Positions 12,006 through 23,084 of a stretch of DNA of 64,000 nucleotides are shown here, piece by piece. The notes under the pieces are model-generated. The model saw only the letters and a list, made by a program, of their open reading frames with translations. It did no database searches and was not told the DNA's origin. Every line of letters begins with the position of its first letter. Positions within the stretch are counted from its first letter, which is position 1. Location of the stretch: positions 1-64,000 of the forward strand of contig JAECUM010004910.1 of assembly GCA_016617855.1 (NCBI GenBank). Direction: 5' to 3'. Source of the stretch: Megalonaias nervosa (taxonomy: Eukaryota > Mollusca > Bivalvia > Unionida > Unionidae). Both the position numbers and the translations under genes were made by a program.

Positions 12006-14324
12006 CTATTGTTTTAATGATAATGATGATAATATTAACAGGAGTATCAGCAGAATTTTTTTTTAAAGTGGTAATAAATATTAATATTATCATCTTCATC
12101 AACACCATCAAGAACATCAGTTTTTCATTGCCAAGTTCATGTAGTAAATTTTAAAAAGTTTTCAGCAATATTTAAAAAGTAATATATTTATGATGATGAT
12201 TATTATTATTATTATTATTAAAGTTATAACAATGAAGAAAAACGAAGACTCCAAATGATGTATTTATAAAGTCATGTATTTTTTATTCCCTTCAGTATCT
12301 TCTGCATTTTATAAAGTAGTTTAATATGTAAATGTATTACTGATTTTGTTTGGTGTTTTGTTTTTAAAAAAATGATTTCCTCAGATTAATGGGGTGGGCA
12401 CAAGTTCTCACACCTTAGCAACTTAAGGTAGGTATGATTTATTTTATTGAGCATTGTTTTCAGACTTTATTTATTACTATGAATATTATATTACTATTTC
12501 ATTTGTTATCCCATCTCTCCATGTCTCAAAGCATGTGGCTACTATTTTTAGTACATCATGTGTCAGTGCTGTGGGAAATAGTTTACAGTACAAAACACTG
12601 TTCTCATCTTAGATTGGTACAAAGGTCAAGAAGTATAGTACAAAAAGGCAGAATCTGTCACATTCCTATTGTGCATCATCTGCAGTTAATAAAAGTTTGA
12701 GGATGGCTTGCACTTGCAGTAAGGAAGAAGCCTGTTGAGTTTGGGGTTAAAAATCAAGATCAGTCTGACTGCTGAAGAAGAAAATTGGTATTGGTACAAT
12801 AACATTAGTTGCACCAAAGTTAGTGGATGGTTCGCATGTTGGATTAGAAAGAAATCAATTGATTTGGGACTCAAGAAGGTTAAATGACATGGGGTCACCA
12901 TGACTAAGGGGGCACTCGACAGTTATTATGTACTTCTGAGAGATTGACAAGTGTAAGGGGAAGTTCTTTGCATTTGCAGCATGTCAGTGGAGAGAATGTT
13001 AGCATACTTCTATGTTACTTTCGTGTACTGTGACTGAAATATTTTTGGATATTGTGCTTGTGGAAATCATACATGATTTAAGCATGTGGCTAACCAAAAT
13101 GGCTGCGTCCATGTACTCGAAAAATCAGCCTTCATTAGCCTAAAGTTCACTATCTTTAGCAGTTATTAAAATAGGGAGAAATGATTTTGCCAGGCTAGAC
13201 AATACCAGCTTCTGTAAGTGCAGTGAATGAATTACAAAGTAAGAAAAGCACAAAAAAGTTATTAGCTCTTGTTTTTTACAATTTAATTCTGAAGTCCAGG
13301 AAGTGAAAATGACCAAGCTTAAATAAGGCCAAGCTGTATACTCTATAACCCAAATTTCACCCATCAGTCATTCAGAAAGTGAATTAAAAGGTCTTTTAAA
13401 ATACCTTAGATATACAAGATCTTTTTGAAATGGCCAGGATGACCAGTGAGGGAAATTGGTGAAATTCTTTTTCCATAAAAATCTAACCCTGTGCAAAATG
13501 TGAAACTTTTGAGAGCCACCTAAATGGTTTATGCAGTTTATCTTTAGTTACATACTTTGACTTGAGCTTGTAGAAGACTTTCAAAGGCATGGAAGAGGTC
13601 TGTTAATTTTGGGGTCTGAAGATCAAAGGTCAGGGTCATCATGAGTTTTAAAAAAATGGGTTGTTTGGTTCCAGAGTAAGTTTCTTGACCAAAAACATTA
13701 TGGATGGCTTGCAGTTAGGGTAATAAACCTATAGATTCTAAGGTCTGACAGTCAGAAGTCATGGATATGGTAAGCCTGATGAGAAAATAACTTAGTTTAA
13801 GACTACATACCTTGACCAAAGATCCAGGTCATTGTGGCCTATTAGTCGACCATGCCTACTGGTGCATACATAGAGGATGGACATATAATGTACCATTCAT
13901 GGTGCTTGTCTGCATTGAAAGAAATGGTGAACATTGGTGCATGATGTGATGGCAGGATCAAGAATTCTAGCTATGAATGATGTACATGCATAGTTGGCGT
14001 TTGTGATATTGAATATACAGTACCAGTATTGTTGACAATCCTGGACATTAAAATTCATTCAGTATTGTATATGCAATACTGGGTTATAAGTAGTCATTCA
14101 TGTCGTTTAACAGTGATTTTTTTTAAGCTCAAATGGTCATAGACCAGAATAGCATATAGAATGGTTTGTTGTCCATTATATATTCAACTGTTAGCACAAG
14201 TTTGTTATTGTTACTGCCCCAAAATTACTTGGAGGATTCCCATGAAACTTCACACATATTCATTCCAAGGTCTGTTTGGTCATAATTGGAAAATGTCCCA
14301 GTCAGACATCTAATACAGCTGTCT
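12006..14324. other. No gene recognised
   Basis: Contains an (ATT)n tract near 12200-12221 and short motif-free frames. No exon with convincing splice sites was found. Confidence 0.4.
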
Positions 14325-14870
14325 CAGTGGCCATCTTCAAAATCTTGTCATTACTCCTCCTGAAAGTAATGTCAATAACAGGTTTTCACTAAATTGGTTT
14401 TTATGATATCTAGTCTTTCCTAAATGAAAATGGTGCCATTTTGATGCCACATCAGCCATCTTCAAAATCCTGTTATCGCTAATCTTTCTGAAGTAGTGGT
14501 CAAATAACATGGGGTTTTCACATAAAGACTTTTTATGATGTCTAGTTTGTCCTAAATAATGGTGCTGATCTGATTTCAATTATGGCTGCCACAGTTGCCA
14601 TCTTGAAAAATTTCATTAATGTCAGAATCTTCAATTTTCCTCCTGAATGAAAAGTAATATTGCCATAGGTTTTCACCTGAAGACTTCTTATGATGTCTAG
14701 GTGGTTCTGAATGAAAATGTGCCAACTTCACATTCAACAGGGCCACTATGGTTTCCATCCTGAGAATAATGTTATCACTACTCCTGAATGAATGGCCATA
14801 TCAGCATAGGAATTTTACTGAAGGACTTCTTAAGAAAATCATTATTCACTACGCCTCCTGAATGGATGGT
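14325..14870. repeat. Diverged tandem repeat, about 130-145 bp period
   Basis: Four units share GCCATCTTCAAAAT, ACTCCTCCTGAA, GGTTTTCAC, TTTTATGATGTCTAG and a CCTAAATGAAAATG-like block. The frames on the minus strand across it are repeat-derived and not genes. Confidence 0.75.
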
Positions 14871-15330
14871 CCTATAGGCAGTTAGTTAAAAGTGTCAAAG
14901 CAGTTTAGTTAAAATGTATATGCAAGGTTTAATTAGCAAAGTAAAATACCAATAATCAAGGAAGCCAAGAAATGAACTGAAAAAGAAATTCAAAGAAATA
15001 AATAAAATAAATTCATAAACAGTGTCAATGGGCAAGATTAAGATCATAGGAAAGAAATTATGACAATTAGCAACACAAAGTACATTTATGTGGAGACCCT
15101 GAAAAGTTCTAAATCAGCCTGCTGAACTCTCAGAAATAAGTCATTGTTGCTAGGTCATTAGGCGGGCTGTTCCCAGAGTCTGGGAACCTTGAATTTAAAA
15201 GAAAACTCACAATACCTTGTGGACTCGACTCTTGGTACTGTAGGCATATTTTGGTGATTGAAATTGTTGTTGAATTTGTTAAAAGTGACAAGAATATTTA
15301 AGTAGTTGGGTCTTTTCTTGTTGAGTATCT

Positions 15331-15332
<2 letters not shown>
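14871..15332. other. No gene recognised
   Basis: A-rich sequence without features. Confidence 0.4.

Positions 15333-15391
<59 letters not shown>
15333..15391. repeat. (TA)n microsatellite
   Basis: About 25 TA units. Confidence 0.95.
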
Positions 15392-15394
<3 letters not shown>

Positions 15395-15700
15395 TCAGTT
15401 ACTATATATCTTTGATATGTGTATGTATCTTGGGAAGATTTGCTTTGCATAAAGAATTACGAGATATTACAGTCATCAAGTTTTAGTGCCATAGACTGAT
15501 ATTTGTTCTCCATTTTGTCAGAATTTTGCCTGCTGCTCAAATACTAATTAAAGGGATACTAATTGAAATTTGACCTAATAGAGCACTTATAAATCAATAA
15601 CTTAGTATATTAAAGGACAAGCAGCAGGCAAGACAAGACATTAAAATGTTTAAATGCTTTCTGACGAAGCTTAGATTTATATGTGGTTAAAATAAATGTG
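15392..15700. other. Unique flank left of the Polinton
   Basis: No gene seen. It ends with the target-site copy AAAGG(A) at 15701-15706. Confidence 0.5.
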
Positions 15701-15705
15701 AAAGG

Positions 15706-15970
15706 AGCAGCAAAGAGGGTGAACCCTACAACTTTGATAGAGGACTCTGTTTGCAAAAATAACGGTTCCTACAAAGGCTGAAAACAAAGGTCAATAACGC
15801 TAAGCCAAAGCCTCTAACCAAGCGCATTTCCATACAGGGGGAAACAGACCAATTTGTGTGGGTTAGCTTGTTTTTGTTACTCCATCATTGATGTATTTTT
15901 GTCAAATTTTAGGCATGTTCGCTTGCATGTCGCCCACTTACTGTTTGTTGTCACCCTCTCTACTGCTGTC
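15706..15970 (+). repeat. Polinton left terminal inverted repeat
   Basis: Pairs with 31682-31944 over almost its whole length with scattered mismatches and small indels. Shared blocks include AAAGAGGGTGAACCCTACAA and TTACTGTTTGTTGTCACCCT. The ATPase stop codon lies 19 bp inside. Confidence 0.95.
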
Positions 15971-15988
15971 TTTTAACCAAAAATTTTA

Positions 15989-16623
15989 TTAAGACCTAGG
16001 GTCATGTAAATTTATTGTGATAAATCCGTGTGGAGTAGCTTGTGCTTTGGAAAAGAAATTTTGAACTTAATCATGTCCATGTCCCCTGAACACCAAATCT
16101 GATGAATGTTTCACAGAGTATGTGTATCAACTCCATTAAACACAACTGAAATATTGCAGTTATCTCTGATCACTGTAAGTATTTGTGTATAACGCTGGGT
16201 AACATATATAACATCTGTGTTTTTGTGTCTGCCACTGGAAAATATTCTGGCAGGATTTGATTGTTTGTTCAGCATCACATTGTTGTATACTACGAGATTA
16301 TTAATAAGTCCATCGAGGTCATCTACAGATGGGGCTTAATTAATATCAGTGATAAAGTCAATAATATCATTACTGTCTTCATCCAGCAACCTTGCATTTT
16401 CATTAAAATCTTTAAGCACTTCATAACATCTCTGATCATCTACAGATGGTGCCACTAAATATAACTTATCCCACTTGAGCCATCTCATTATCAGATTAAG
16501 CAACAATTGCATCTTACCAGACCCAGATGGTCCTATGATAATTGCTCTGATCGAATTTGGTAGTGCTGGATGATGTTTGACTGGCTCCTGCTTTCGTGTC
16601 ACTGAGAAGTCAATTATATCCAT
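15989..16623 (-). pseudogene. Polinton packaging ATPase (A32/FtsK-like), broken
   Basis: Encodes the genome-packaging ATPase that would drive DNA into the capsid. The first 95 codons are intact and contain Walker A GPSGSGK at residues about 32-38. An in-frame TAA follows at 16336-16338 and a frameshift near 16230. The later frames still show the region after Walker B with the SGRHKNTDVIYVTQ, IRDNCN and CSGDM segments and a C-terminal HGFITINL, all typical of Polinton ATPases. Walker B reads VVYNNVM where the family usually has two acidic residues, so catalysis would be lost even without the stops. Total length of about 211 codons fits the family. It ends right at the left terminal repeat. Confidence 0.85.
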
Positions 16624-16649
16624 ATAATAAATAATATGGATTTATATTG

Positions 16650-17145
16650 TATTTGATGCAGGACACCCACCCCCACCACTGGATTAACAACAATAGTAAC
16701 AGAAAATAAAAAGCGTGCACTTACAGGTAAGTGTGTGAAATGTGGTACAAAAAAATACGAATTTATTTCCCTTGACAAGTCAAAGAAGACAGGTGGTGAT
16801 ATTGCTTCTTCGCTGGGAAAATTACCAGGGCCCACTCCATGGGCTAAATACCCAGGAGAAAAACATGTTCATGGATATAATTATTGTGGTCCTGGAGCCT
16901 GACTTGATATTCGACTTGACGAATGAGACCAACCAAGACCTGGAGAGTATCCAATAAACACAATTGACCAAGCTTGTCATGTTTATGATGTTGTGTAAAA
17001 AAGCAAAGATTTACAACAATGACATATTGCAGATGTGAAATTGATTTACTCCTTAAATTCCATAAAAAATAAATCTGTTAGAGAAAAACTTGCTAGTTTC
17101 CTAGTAAAATTTGCGATGAAAGTAAACTAGTGCTAGGGGCCGGTA
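16650..17145 (+). pseudogene. Phospholipase A2-like viral protein, broken
   Basis: The reading frame starting near 16655 shows a CVKCGTKKY zinc-ribbon-like start, then LGKLPGP and YNYCGPG, which fits the calcium-binding loop of parvovirus-type phospholipase A2. DQACHVYDV follows, with the catalytic His-Asp pair displaced by one substituted residue. This fold is common in Polinton proteins and is thought to help a particle breach membranes. In-frame stops lie after GPGA and at several later points. The start codon is not clear because of a probable upstream frameshift. It runs divergently from the ATPase and is followed by integrase on the same strand. Confidence 0.65.
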
Positions 17146-17172
17146 ATTAATCAGCCGATTATTATTATAATA

Positions 17173-18120
17173 ATGGAATCTATTTATTATAGCCCAAGAG
17201 GATATTGGAGAGGCAGAGCATCGATTAGTAAACTTGCTGATGCAGCAAATGTTCCACGTTCTGTTGCTGCAAATTGGTTAGCATGACAGGCAATATGGCA
17301 GATTTACCTACCACCACCTAAAAAAATTCAGTACGCGTATTTTGATGTCAGTGCTCCCAATGAAGGTCATCAGGCAGATATTTTGTTTTTACCACACGAT
17401 ACTATTAAAACCGGTAGACGTCAATCACACACATACAAGTACGCGTTAACTGTTGTTGACGTTGCAAGTAGATATAAAGAAGCAGAACCACTATCAACTT
17501 AAACAGCGACTGAAGTTGCATCTGCTTTTGAACAAATTTATCAGTGTGGCTGTCTATGATGGCCACAACTATTACAGGTTGATCCTAGCAAAGAATTTCT
17601 TGGTTCAGTATCATCTCTGATGAAAAAACATAATGTTAAAATCAGATGAGGACATGCCACAATTCATCGCGATCAGACAGTCGTTGAACTATTTAATCAA
17701 ACACTTGCTTAGCGGTTATTTGGATACCAGTATGCAAATGAAATATCCCTGAACAAAGTTCAGGCAGACAAGAGATCTTGTGAATGGGTTGCAAGATTAC
17801 CAAGTGTGATATTTGCATTAAATAATGAAATTACTCGTGCAACTGCCATGAAACCCATTAATGCAATCATAAAGAAATATATACCAATACAACGACGCGA
17901 CTTTTCAAAACAACCAGTACTAGGTTATGTGACTGTAAGATATTTATATGAATCTGGTGAACTTGAAGGGGGTACAAAAAGAGCAACTGATCCTATCTGG
18001 AGTGTGACCACACATAAAATTTTCAGTGTGGTTAGATCCACAGGTAGACCTGCAATCTATGGACTGGATTCAACTGCTCCTTAACGTGGATTTGTACGTG
18101 AACAATTACAAGTAATTCCT
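17173..18120 (+). pseudogene. Polinton retroviral-type (rve) integrase, broken
   Basis: Would catalyse insertion of the linear element. An N-terminal helical segment (SKLADAANVPRS) precedes the catalytic core. The first acidic residue lies in HQADILFLP, the second in LLQVDPSKEF and the glutamate in VVELFNQTLA, giving the DDE triad. The C-terminal part (VRYLYESGELEGG, then GFVREQLQV) resembles the SH3/chromo-like tail. Premature stops are at 17284, 17500, 17557, 17647, 17710 and 18082. The remaining sequence is well preserved, so decay is mostly point mutation. It converges with the helicase gene and their ends overlap by roughly 80 bases. Confidence 0.9.
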
Positions 18121-19494
18121 TTTGTAAACTGGCTCCTCGACGTCGATTGCACTCAAGACAGGTCAGCATCACATTTTCACGTGTGTGACCGAGATTACAT
18201 GTACTATTAATTCTATCAACAGTAAACTGTCTTGGATTATTATTTGAATATTGCCACAACATATTACAGTTACAATTTGCACAATGATTATTCTGTTGTT
18301 GTTTCAATGTCATAATAAATTCAACATCGAGATCAAAGTCGCATTTATTTTTTTTGTCATATTGTTTATAACCAGATAATTTTTTCTTGACAACTTCGTC
18401 GTTGACATCGTCAGTAACTACATCATTGGTATCTGTGAAATCTATGACAACCCTTCGCAGCTGAGATATTCTTCTGACTCGAGACACCGCAAGATAAACT
18501 AAATTTGACCATTCAATCTGATCATCAATAATCCAGATATTTGTATCAGAAACAGTTAATCCTTGTGATGAATGAATCGTTATAGCGTATCCTAGTGTCC
18601 ATGGAGTTTTTTCCATCGTTAACACGCTCTCAACAACATCAACAGGAACTAAAACAATATCATTTAGTACAAGATTTTGTTTCTGGACACTTTCAGTGTC
18701 TCGTCCTGGAATCTCAACTTCAGTATTCTGTCGTCGAGTATCTGCTGGGCGATAACAAAGTGGCACAGGTAGATTTGAAAACTTTTCTTTATGCAACAGA
18801 AATAATTTCTACTGCAGTGTATCACAAACTATTTTCTACTTGCAACTGTCAAATCAAATGGCCTCCACAAATTCCAAAAATCGTTCATAATAGTCTCTGG
18901 AATTACTTCATGCATTATCTCACACTGTATTTTATCCAGTTGTAGTCTAATTAATCTCTTAAACTCTTTCAGTGGTTCATCAATAGCTCTGTGGTCATCA
19001 GTTATTTCTTCATAATAATCTACAAATGTTTTTAACCATTCATGCGGAGACTGTCCAATAAAAGGTGGTGGTTGACCATGATCACCAAATATTATCACAG
19101 CAGTATCTTTTGTCAATAACCAATCAAGAAACATTTTTAATACTTCCAGCGATACCGTACATATTTCGTCCCAGATAATAATTCTATGAATGTATTTTTC
19201 ACCCATCCGTGATGGAGTCCATGCGTCTCCACACCATCTAAAAGAACCATAAGTTCGAGATTTTACTCCTCGCTCATTCATTTCTCTGGCGAGTCTATGT
19301 GTAGGTGTCGAAACAATTATATCTGAACAGTTGTTTAGAAATAATTCAATCACACGCGTTGTTTTACCAGAACCACCACACCCATTGAGATAAACGGTTT
19401 TATGTCTGGCCACAGGATCATATACAGATGGTGCTGATGGCTGATGATTTTGATATTTGATTATTATTTTTGTAATATATTTCCTTGATTTCAA
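18032..19494 (-). pseudogene. SF1 helicase with C-terminal HNH nuclease domain (C-terminal part of a PolB fusion?)
   Basis: The helicase core shows GCGGSGKT (motif I), VSTPTHRLAREM (Ia), IIWDEICTVS (II), IIFGDHGQPPP (III), AITIHSSQGLTV (V) and LVYLAVSRVRR (VI), which is an SF1B, RecD/Pif1-type ATPase. After it comes a CANCNC...FTVDRIN...GHTRENVMLTC..CN zinc-HNH nuclease module ending near 18110. The two long frames (18829-19494 and 18032-18796) are separated by a shift around 18800-18830. The upstream end overlaps the polymerase frame by 77 bases in another phase. Helicase text continues in that phase with no obvious start, which suggests one original polypeptide. A separate helicase gene cannot be excluded. 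Confidence 0.8.
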
Positions 19495-21428
19495 CGGTGG
19501 TGGATTCAGAATAACTAATTATATTTTCTCGTTTTATTCTCCATTCGCCACTTGATTCATCAACGCCGAGTAATGGTTTTAACAAATCCATATATTTTTT
19601 ATTTATATAAAATGAATCCATGGCAACTCTGACCGCAATCAGAGGAAATCTGTTTATCATTGATAATAAATTTATCGAAACGTACGCGAGCATCGAGGAT
19701 CTTAAATGAGTAAACTGCAGTGACTCACCATCAATATAGCTCACAATTGTACCTAATTTAGTACCGTCTGACAAATAAGCATTACTTCCTCTTATAAATG
19801 TACCTTTCTCTGTTGTATCAGCAGTTATAAAATCGAGTTCAGCATCGTCCATAATTGATCTTGTACAATGTCGTTTATGATCACATGAACTACCCTGAGT
19901 AAACTTACTGATTATTTTTCTGTCGAGATCTTTTGCAATTTTATTTTCATAATCAGTCATATCAGGATTTTCATCATCAGAATATTTCTTTTGTTGTAAC
20001 CAAACATGTTTCTGTGGATGATATGATATAATTGCTTCGTTTACTTCCAACGATATCAATATTTTTACATCAAGCATGTATCGTAATAAAACTATTGGAA
20101 CCCAACAGTTTTCTGAAAAATGCCTTCCAAACCACACATAAACAATCGGATGGAGATTTTGTGCAAACTCAAATGACTCTATACAAGCAAATCCAGTCAG
20201 GTCAAAATCTGGTAAGGGTTCGTTTATTGCAACTCTGGTCATTTCGTGTGTTGGATGTCCAAATCTTTTGAAATACTCAGAATGCTCTGTATCCAAGAAA
20301 ACTTCCAGGATAACATGCTACCATATCAACTGAGATAACATTGTTATAATCGTATTTAGTATTCCACAATCCGCCATGTCCGTACTCGACACAACTGCGC
20401 TGGACATCAATAAGAAATTCCAATCTTGTCGGCAACCATGAATTTTTCTTCTGAGCAGTGTGGGCAGCAACTGATGGAATGGTAAAACAATTGTTCAGTA
20501 AGTGTTCAATAACATCATTATTGTTCGTATATTTCAACGCAAGATTTTTCATTTTGTCGTGGAGTGATTCTGCACAATAAATATCACCATTAGGCCTACA
20601 AACTGATCATAATTTACGGATTCTGAACTTTGAAATAACCACATGGATACAGGGTCACTCGTACTAATATTTCTGATAAAATTGAATATATAATAATTAT
20701 AAAATTTAACTACTGTTTCGTGGAAATATTGTTACGGCCAATGTCCATGCATGTACGTTATGATCAACAATCGTTGTCAGAGCTCCATTTGTTTTATATT
20801 TTGGTTTGTAAAAAATCTCTCCGGTTAATGACTTCACCATAATCGGAAATCTTAATTTTTTTCTAGTTCAGCAACGTTGCTGATAGATGCTCCGGTATCT
20901 TTAACTGTTTCTGCCCACTCATTTATTTTTTACGTCATAAATCCATTAAACCGTTTCCATGTATCGTGTTTGTGAAGTGTTCTGTAACTCGCTTGGCTAC
21001 ACAATTTAGCCCTGACAAAGTCAAGGATGACAATTTCGTTGGTTTGAGATCATTAACGCTAGGTTTATCATTTAGCGGATACATACCATAAACAACTGCA
21101 GTCACAGGATATGCTCGTTCATAATATGGTTTGTCAGTACCAGTCAATGAATAAAATATCTTTGATTGTCAAGATAGTTAATAATTTCTGCTGCTCGCTC
21201 ATCATTCATTCTTGTATCGATAATATCAATAATTCCGAATGTTGACTACACATAAGCTGCACCACTGTTGCAAAATTCCTTCTTGGCTTCACGGATATGA
21301 TTAGTTATATCCTTATTTGTTAAAGCAAGATCTTGTATTGAAAAGCTAAATTTAGATTCTGGCAGTTTGTCAAGATCAAATCTGGCTTTAGAAGGTTTTA
21401 TTATGGATAATCTCTCAAACTCCTCCAT
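19418..21428 (-). pseudogene. Divergent family-B DNA polymerase, broken
   Basis: About 670 codons from the Met at 21426-21428. The palm shows VDMVACYPGS (motif A, Asp...Tyr-Pro) near 20320 and VRVAMDSFYI (motif C, with Met where Thr is usual but the Asp kept) near 19630. The motif B region (FTHLRSSMLAYVSINLL) differs from the Lys-x3-Asn-x2-Tyr-Gly box of typical Polinton polymerases. Protein-primed replication is the usual role of Polinton PolB, but a primer-specific insert cannot be seen here. Stops and shifts occur near 21246, 21147, 20935-20560 and 20280. It runs straight into the helicase reading frame and is divergent from the Cys-rich gene with 51 bp between starts. Confidence 0.75.
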
Positions 21429-21479
21429 ATTATAATTAAAACAAATATATATTTAAATTGAAGTATAAAATATTATATA
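21429..21479. promoter_or_regulatory. Divergent 51-bp AT-rich spacer
   Basis: Separates the start of the polymerase gene (minus) from that of the Cys-rich gene (plus). It is almost pure A/T with TATATATTTAAA-like runs and presumably served as a bidirectional promoter. This is inference from position and composition. Confidence 0.35.
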
Positions 21480-21778
21480 ATGATTCAAACAAACAATAAA
21501 TGCAGGTGGCTGATAATAGCTTATACAGCTCCTTGTAACAAATCTTGTGTAAATGAATTCTGTGGATACCACATGCAAAGTGTTCGCAGGGGGAGTCTAG
21601 GACCAAAACTGTGTTTATGATGTGGGGTTGGGGTCAGAGGAGAAACCCGGTTTGTGTACTTTGTGGTGCTAAAAAATACAGAGAGCTGAAACGATATTAT
21701 GATAAAAAATATAATACCGATGGAGTCAAATCTCCCATAAAAACTGCCGAAGACTATCTCGCCAGATTTTCAAAATAA
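21480..21778 (+). pseudogene. Small Cys/His-rich (zinc-binding) Polinton protein, broken
   Basis: About 98 codons. The start at 21480 leads into PCNKSCVNEFCGYHM, a Cys-x3-Cys-x5-Cys-x2-His cluster, followed by a stop (TGA near 21628) and a frameshift before VCVLCGAKKYRELKRYYDKKY, a second CxxC with a basic helix. The pattern suggests a zinc-binding nucleic-acid-interacting protein. I do not recognise a named family. It lies directly before the HNH endonuclease gene on the same strand. Confidence 0.5.
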
Positions 21779-21807
21779 CTATTTAAACAAATTATATTAT
21801 TATATAA

Positions 21808-22346
21808 ATGGAGCAAAACGAGTTTGTGAAGCACCCCATCATCAAGAATTATGAGGCATCTTGTAACGTTGTAATCAGGCAGTGTCGATAAAAAAAAAAA
21901 CAGTCGGAGCTGTCACTAATACTGGGTATCTCATGTTCAATACCAAGGGAAATAAACATTATTTCTCACTTAGATTTGTGTATGAATGTTTTCATGGAGT
22001 AATCGAAGACAGACTAGGTGTTTTGACCATATTAATTCAGATCCGAAAGATAACTCTTTATGTAATTTGCGAGCTATTACACAGTCAGAATACTGCATAT
22101 GGAGGTACTGGCAGTAATTGCAAGTCTCTTAGGTTAGTTGTATCCACAAACATAGAGATAGGCGAAGAAATAATATTTCCTTCGACGAATATAGCTGGCA
22201 AATATTTTGACATTTGCTATGCTTCAGTACACTTTGTTGCAAATAATGTAAGAAGATCAGCATTTTCCAAGAAATTTAAAGAAAAATCACATTTAGGTAT
22301 CACACACATGAAGGGAGGTAACTCTGTCAAGCAAGGTTCTCTCTGA
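21808..22346 (+). pseudogene. HNH homing-type endonuclease, broken
   Basis: Starts MEQNEFVKHPIIKNYEASCN, a NUMOD4-like opening, then a segment like the phage/intron HNH_3 family: HRFVYECFHG-like text followed, after a +1 shift near 22023, by DHINSDPKDNSLCNLRAIT. This is the DHIN.D..DN...NLR signature of these nucleases, with catalytic His and Asn present. The C-terminal part (EIGEEIIFPSTNIAGKYF) resembles a NUMOD1 DNA-binding helix region. An early stop at 21890 and the frameshift inactivate it. Such genes are selfish cutters in phages and large DNA viruses and are not a core Polinton gene. Confidence 0.7.
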
Positions 22347-22349
22347 TAG

Positions 22350-22400
22350 TGTTTTCCCGCTTGTTTTCAGATTTATAATAATATTTTTTACCAATACTAT

Positions 22401-22479
<79 letters not shown>

Positions 22480-22525
22480 GAGGACAATTCTGCTAATCAA
22501 TCTTACAAAGGGCGGGAAAACAATT
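22350..22525. repeat. (TA)n tract flanked by inverted GTTTTCCCGC repeats
   Basis: TGTTTTCCCGCTTG near 22351-22364 and GGGCGGGAAAACA near 22510-22522 can pair as a stem across a long TA run (22408-22472). Non-coding; the TA-rich frames are artefacts. Confidence 0.7.
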
Positions 22526-22555
22526 AAATAAATATTTGTGTATAAAAATATCACA

Positions 22556-22804
22556 ATGACAACTTTGATCCTGACCAGTGGTGATCTTAACTCGAAGAAA
22601 TTTCAGATTAGTGATGTTCCACTGCCGTACTGTAAATTTACAATCAAAACAATGGAGGATGGTTCAGAAAAGGTAAAAATTATAGATAAATATTATCATG
22701 GATTTTCACAGAAAATACAGTCTTTTAAATCCCCTTCCCGAGATAAGCTAGATCGATGACGATTACAAGATAAATTTGCCAGACTGCAGAAGGCAGATAA
22801 ATAA
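22556..22804 (+). pseudogene. Small Polinton ORF, unknown function
   Basis: 82 codons from the ATG at 22556 to the TAA at 22802, with one in-frame TGA at 22757; the frame continues (RLQDKFARLQKADK) to a natural stop. Basic C-terminal half, no membrane segment, no recognised motif. Its order between HNH and the 130-residue ORF and its shared strand suggest a genuine small element gene. Confidence 0.4.
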
Positions 22805-22824
22805 GTATTACACCGCAAATTATG

Positions 22825-22876
22825 AAGGGAGATAACCCTGTCTTCAAGCTAGAATAATTAAGCAGTTATCTCCCTT
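22825..22876. repeat. 52-bp palindromic repeat
   Basis: Perfect 12-bp arms AAGGGAGATAAC and GTTATCTCCCTT enclose a 28-bp loop. A related AAGGGAGGTAACTC half lies near 22313. This is a common type of short inverted repeat in mollusc DNA. Confidence 0.7.
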
Positions 22877-23084
22877 GTTACTGCATAATGTTACAGACCG
22901 CAGCCATATTTTTTTGTGTCATTGTAATCGTAATTTCTTGTCCTGCTTGACTGATGTGTCTCTCTTTCTTGTACGTTACTTTGTCGTTGATGGTTTCAGA
23001 AAAATAAGAAATATATCATTCACAAATTTGTTGTGTAATTGTGTATATCTCAAATGTGTGAATGAATACAGCAGCAAGTTATTT

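Noticed and set aside
14337..14758. Two minus-strand frames with similar sequences
   Set aside because: Repeat units of a 130-145 bp tandem array.
22293..22554. Two Tyr-Ile repeat frames
   Set aside because: Products of the (TA)n tract.
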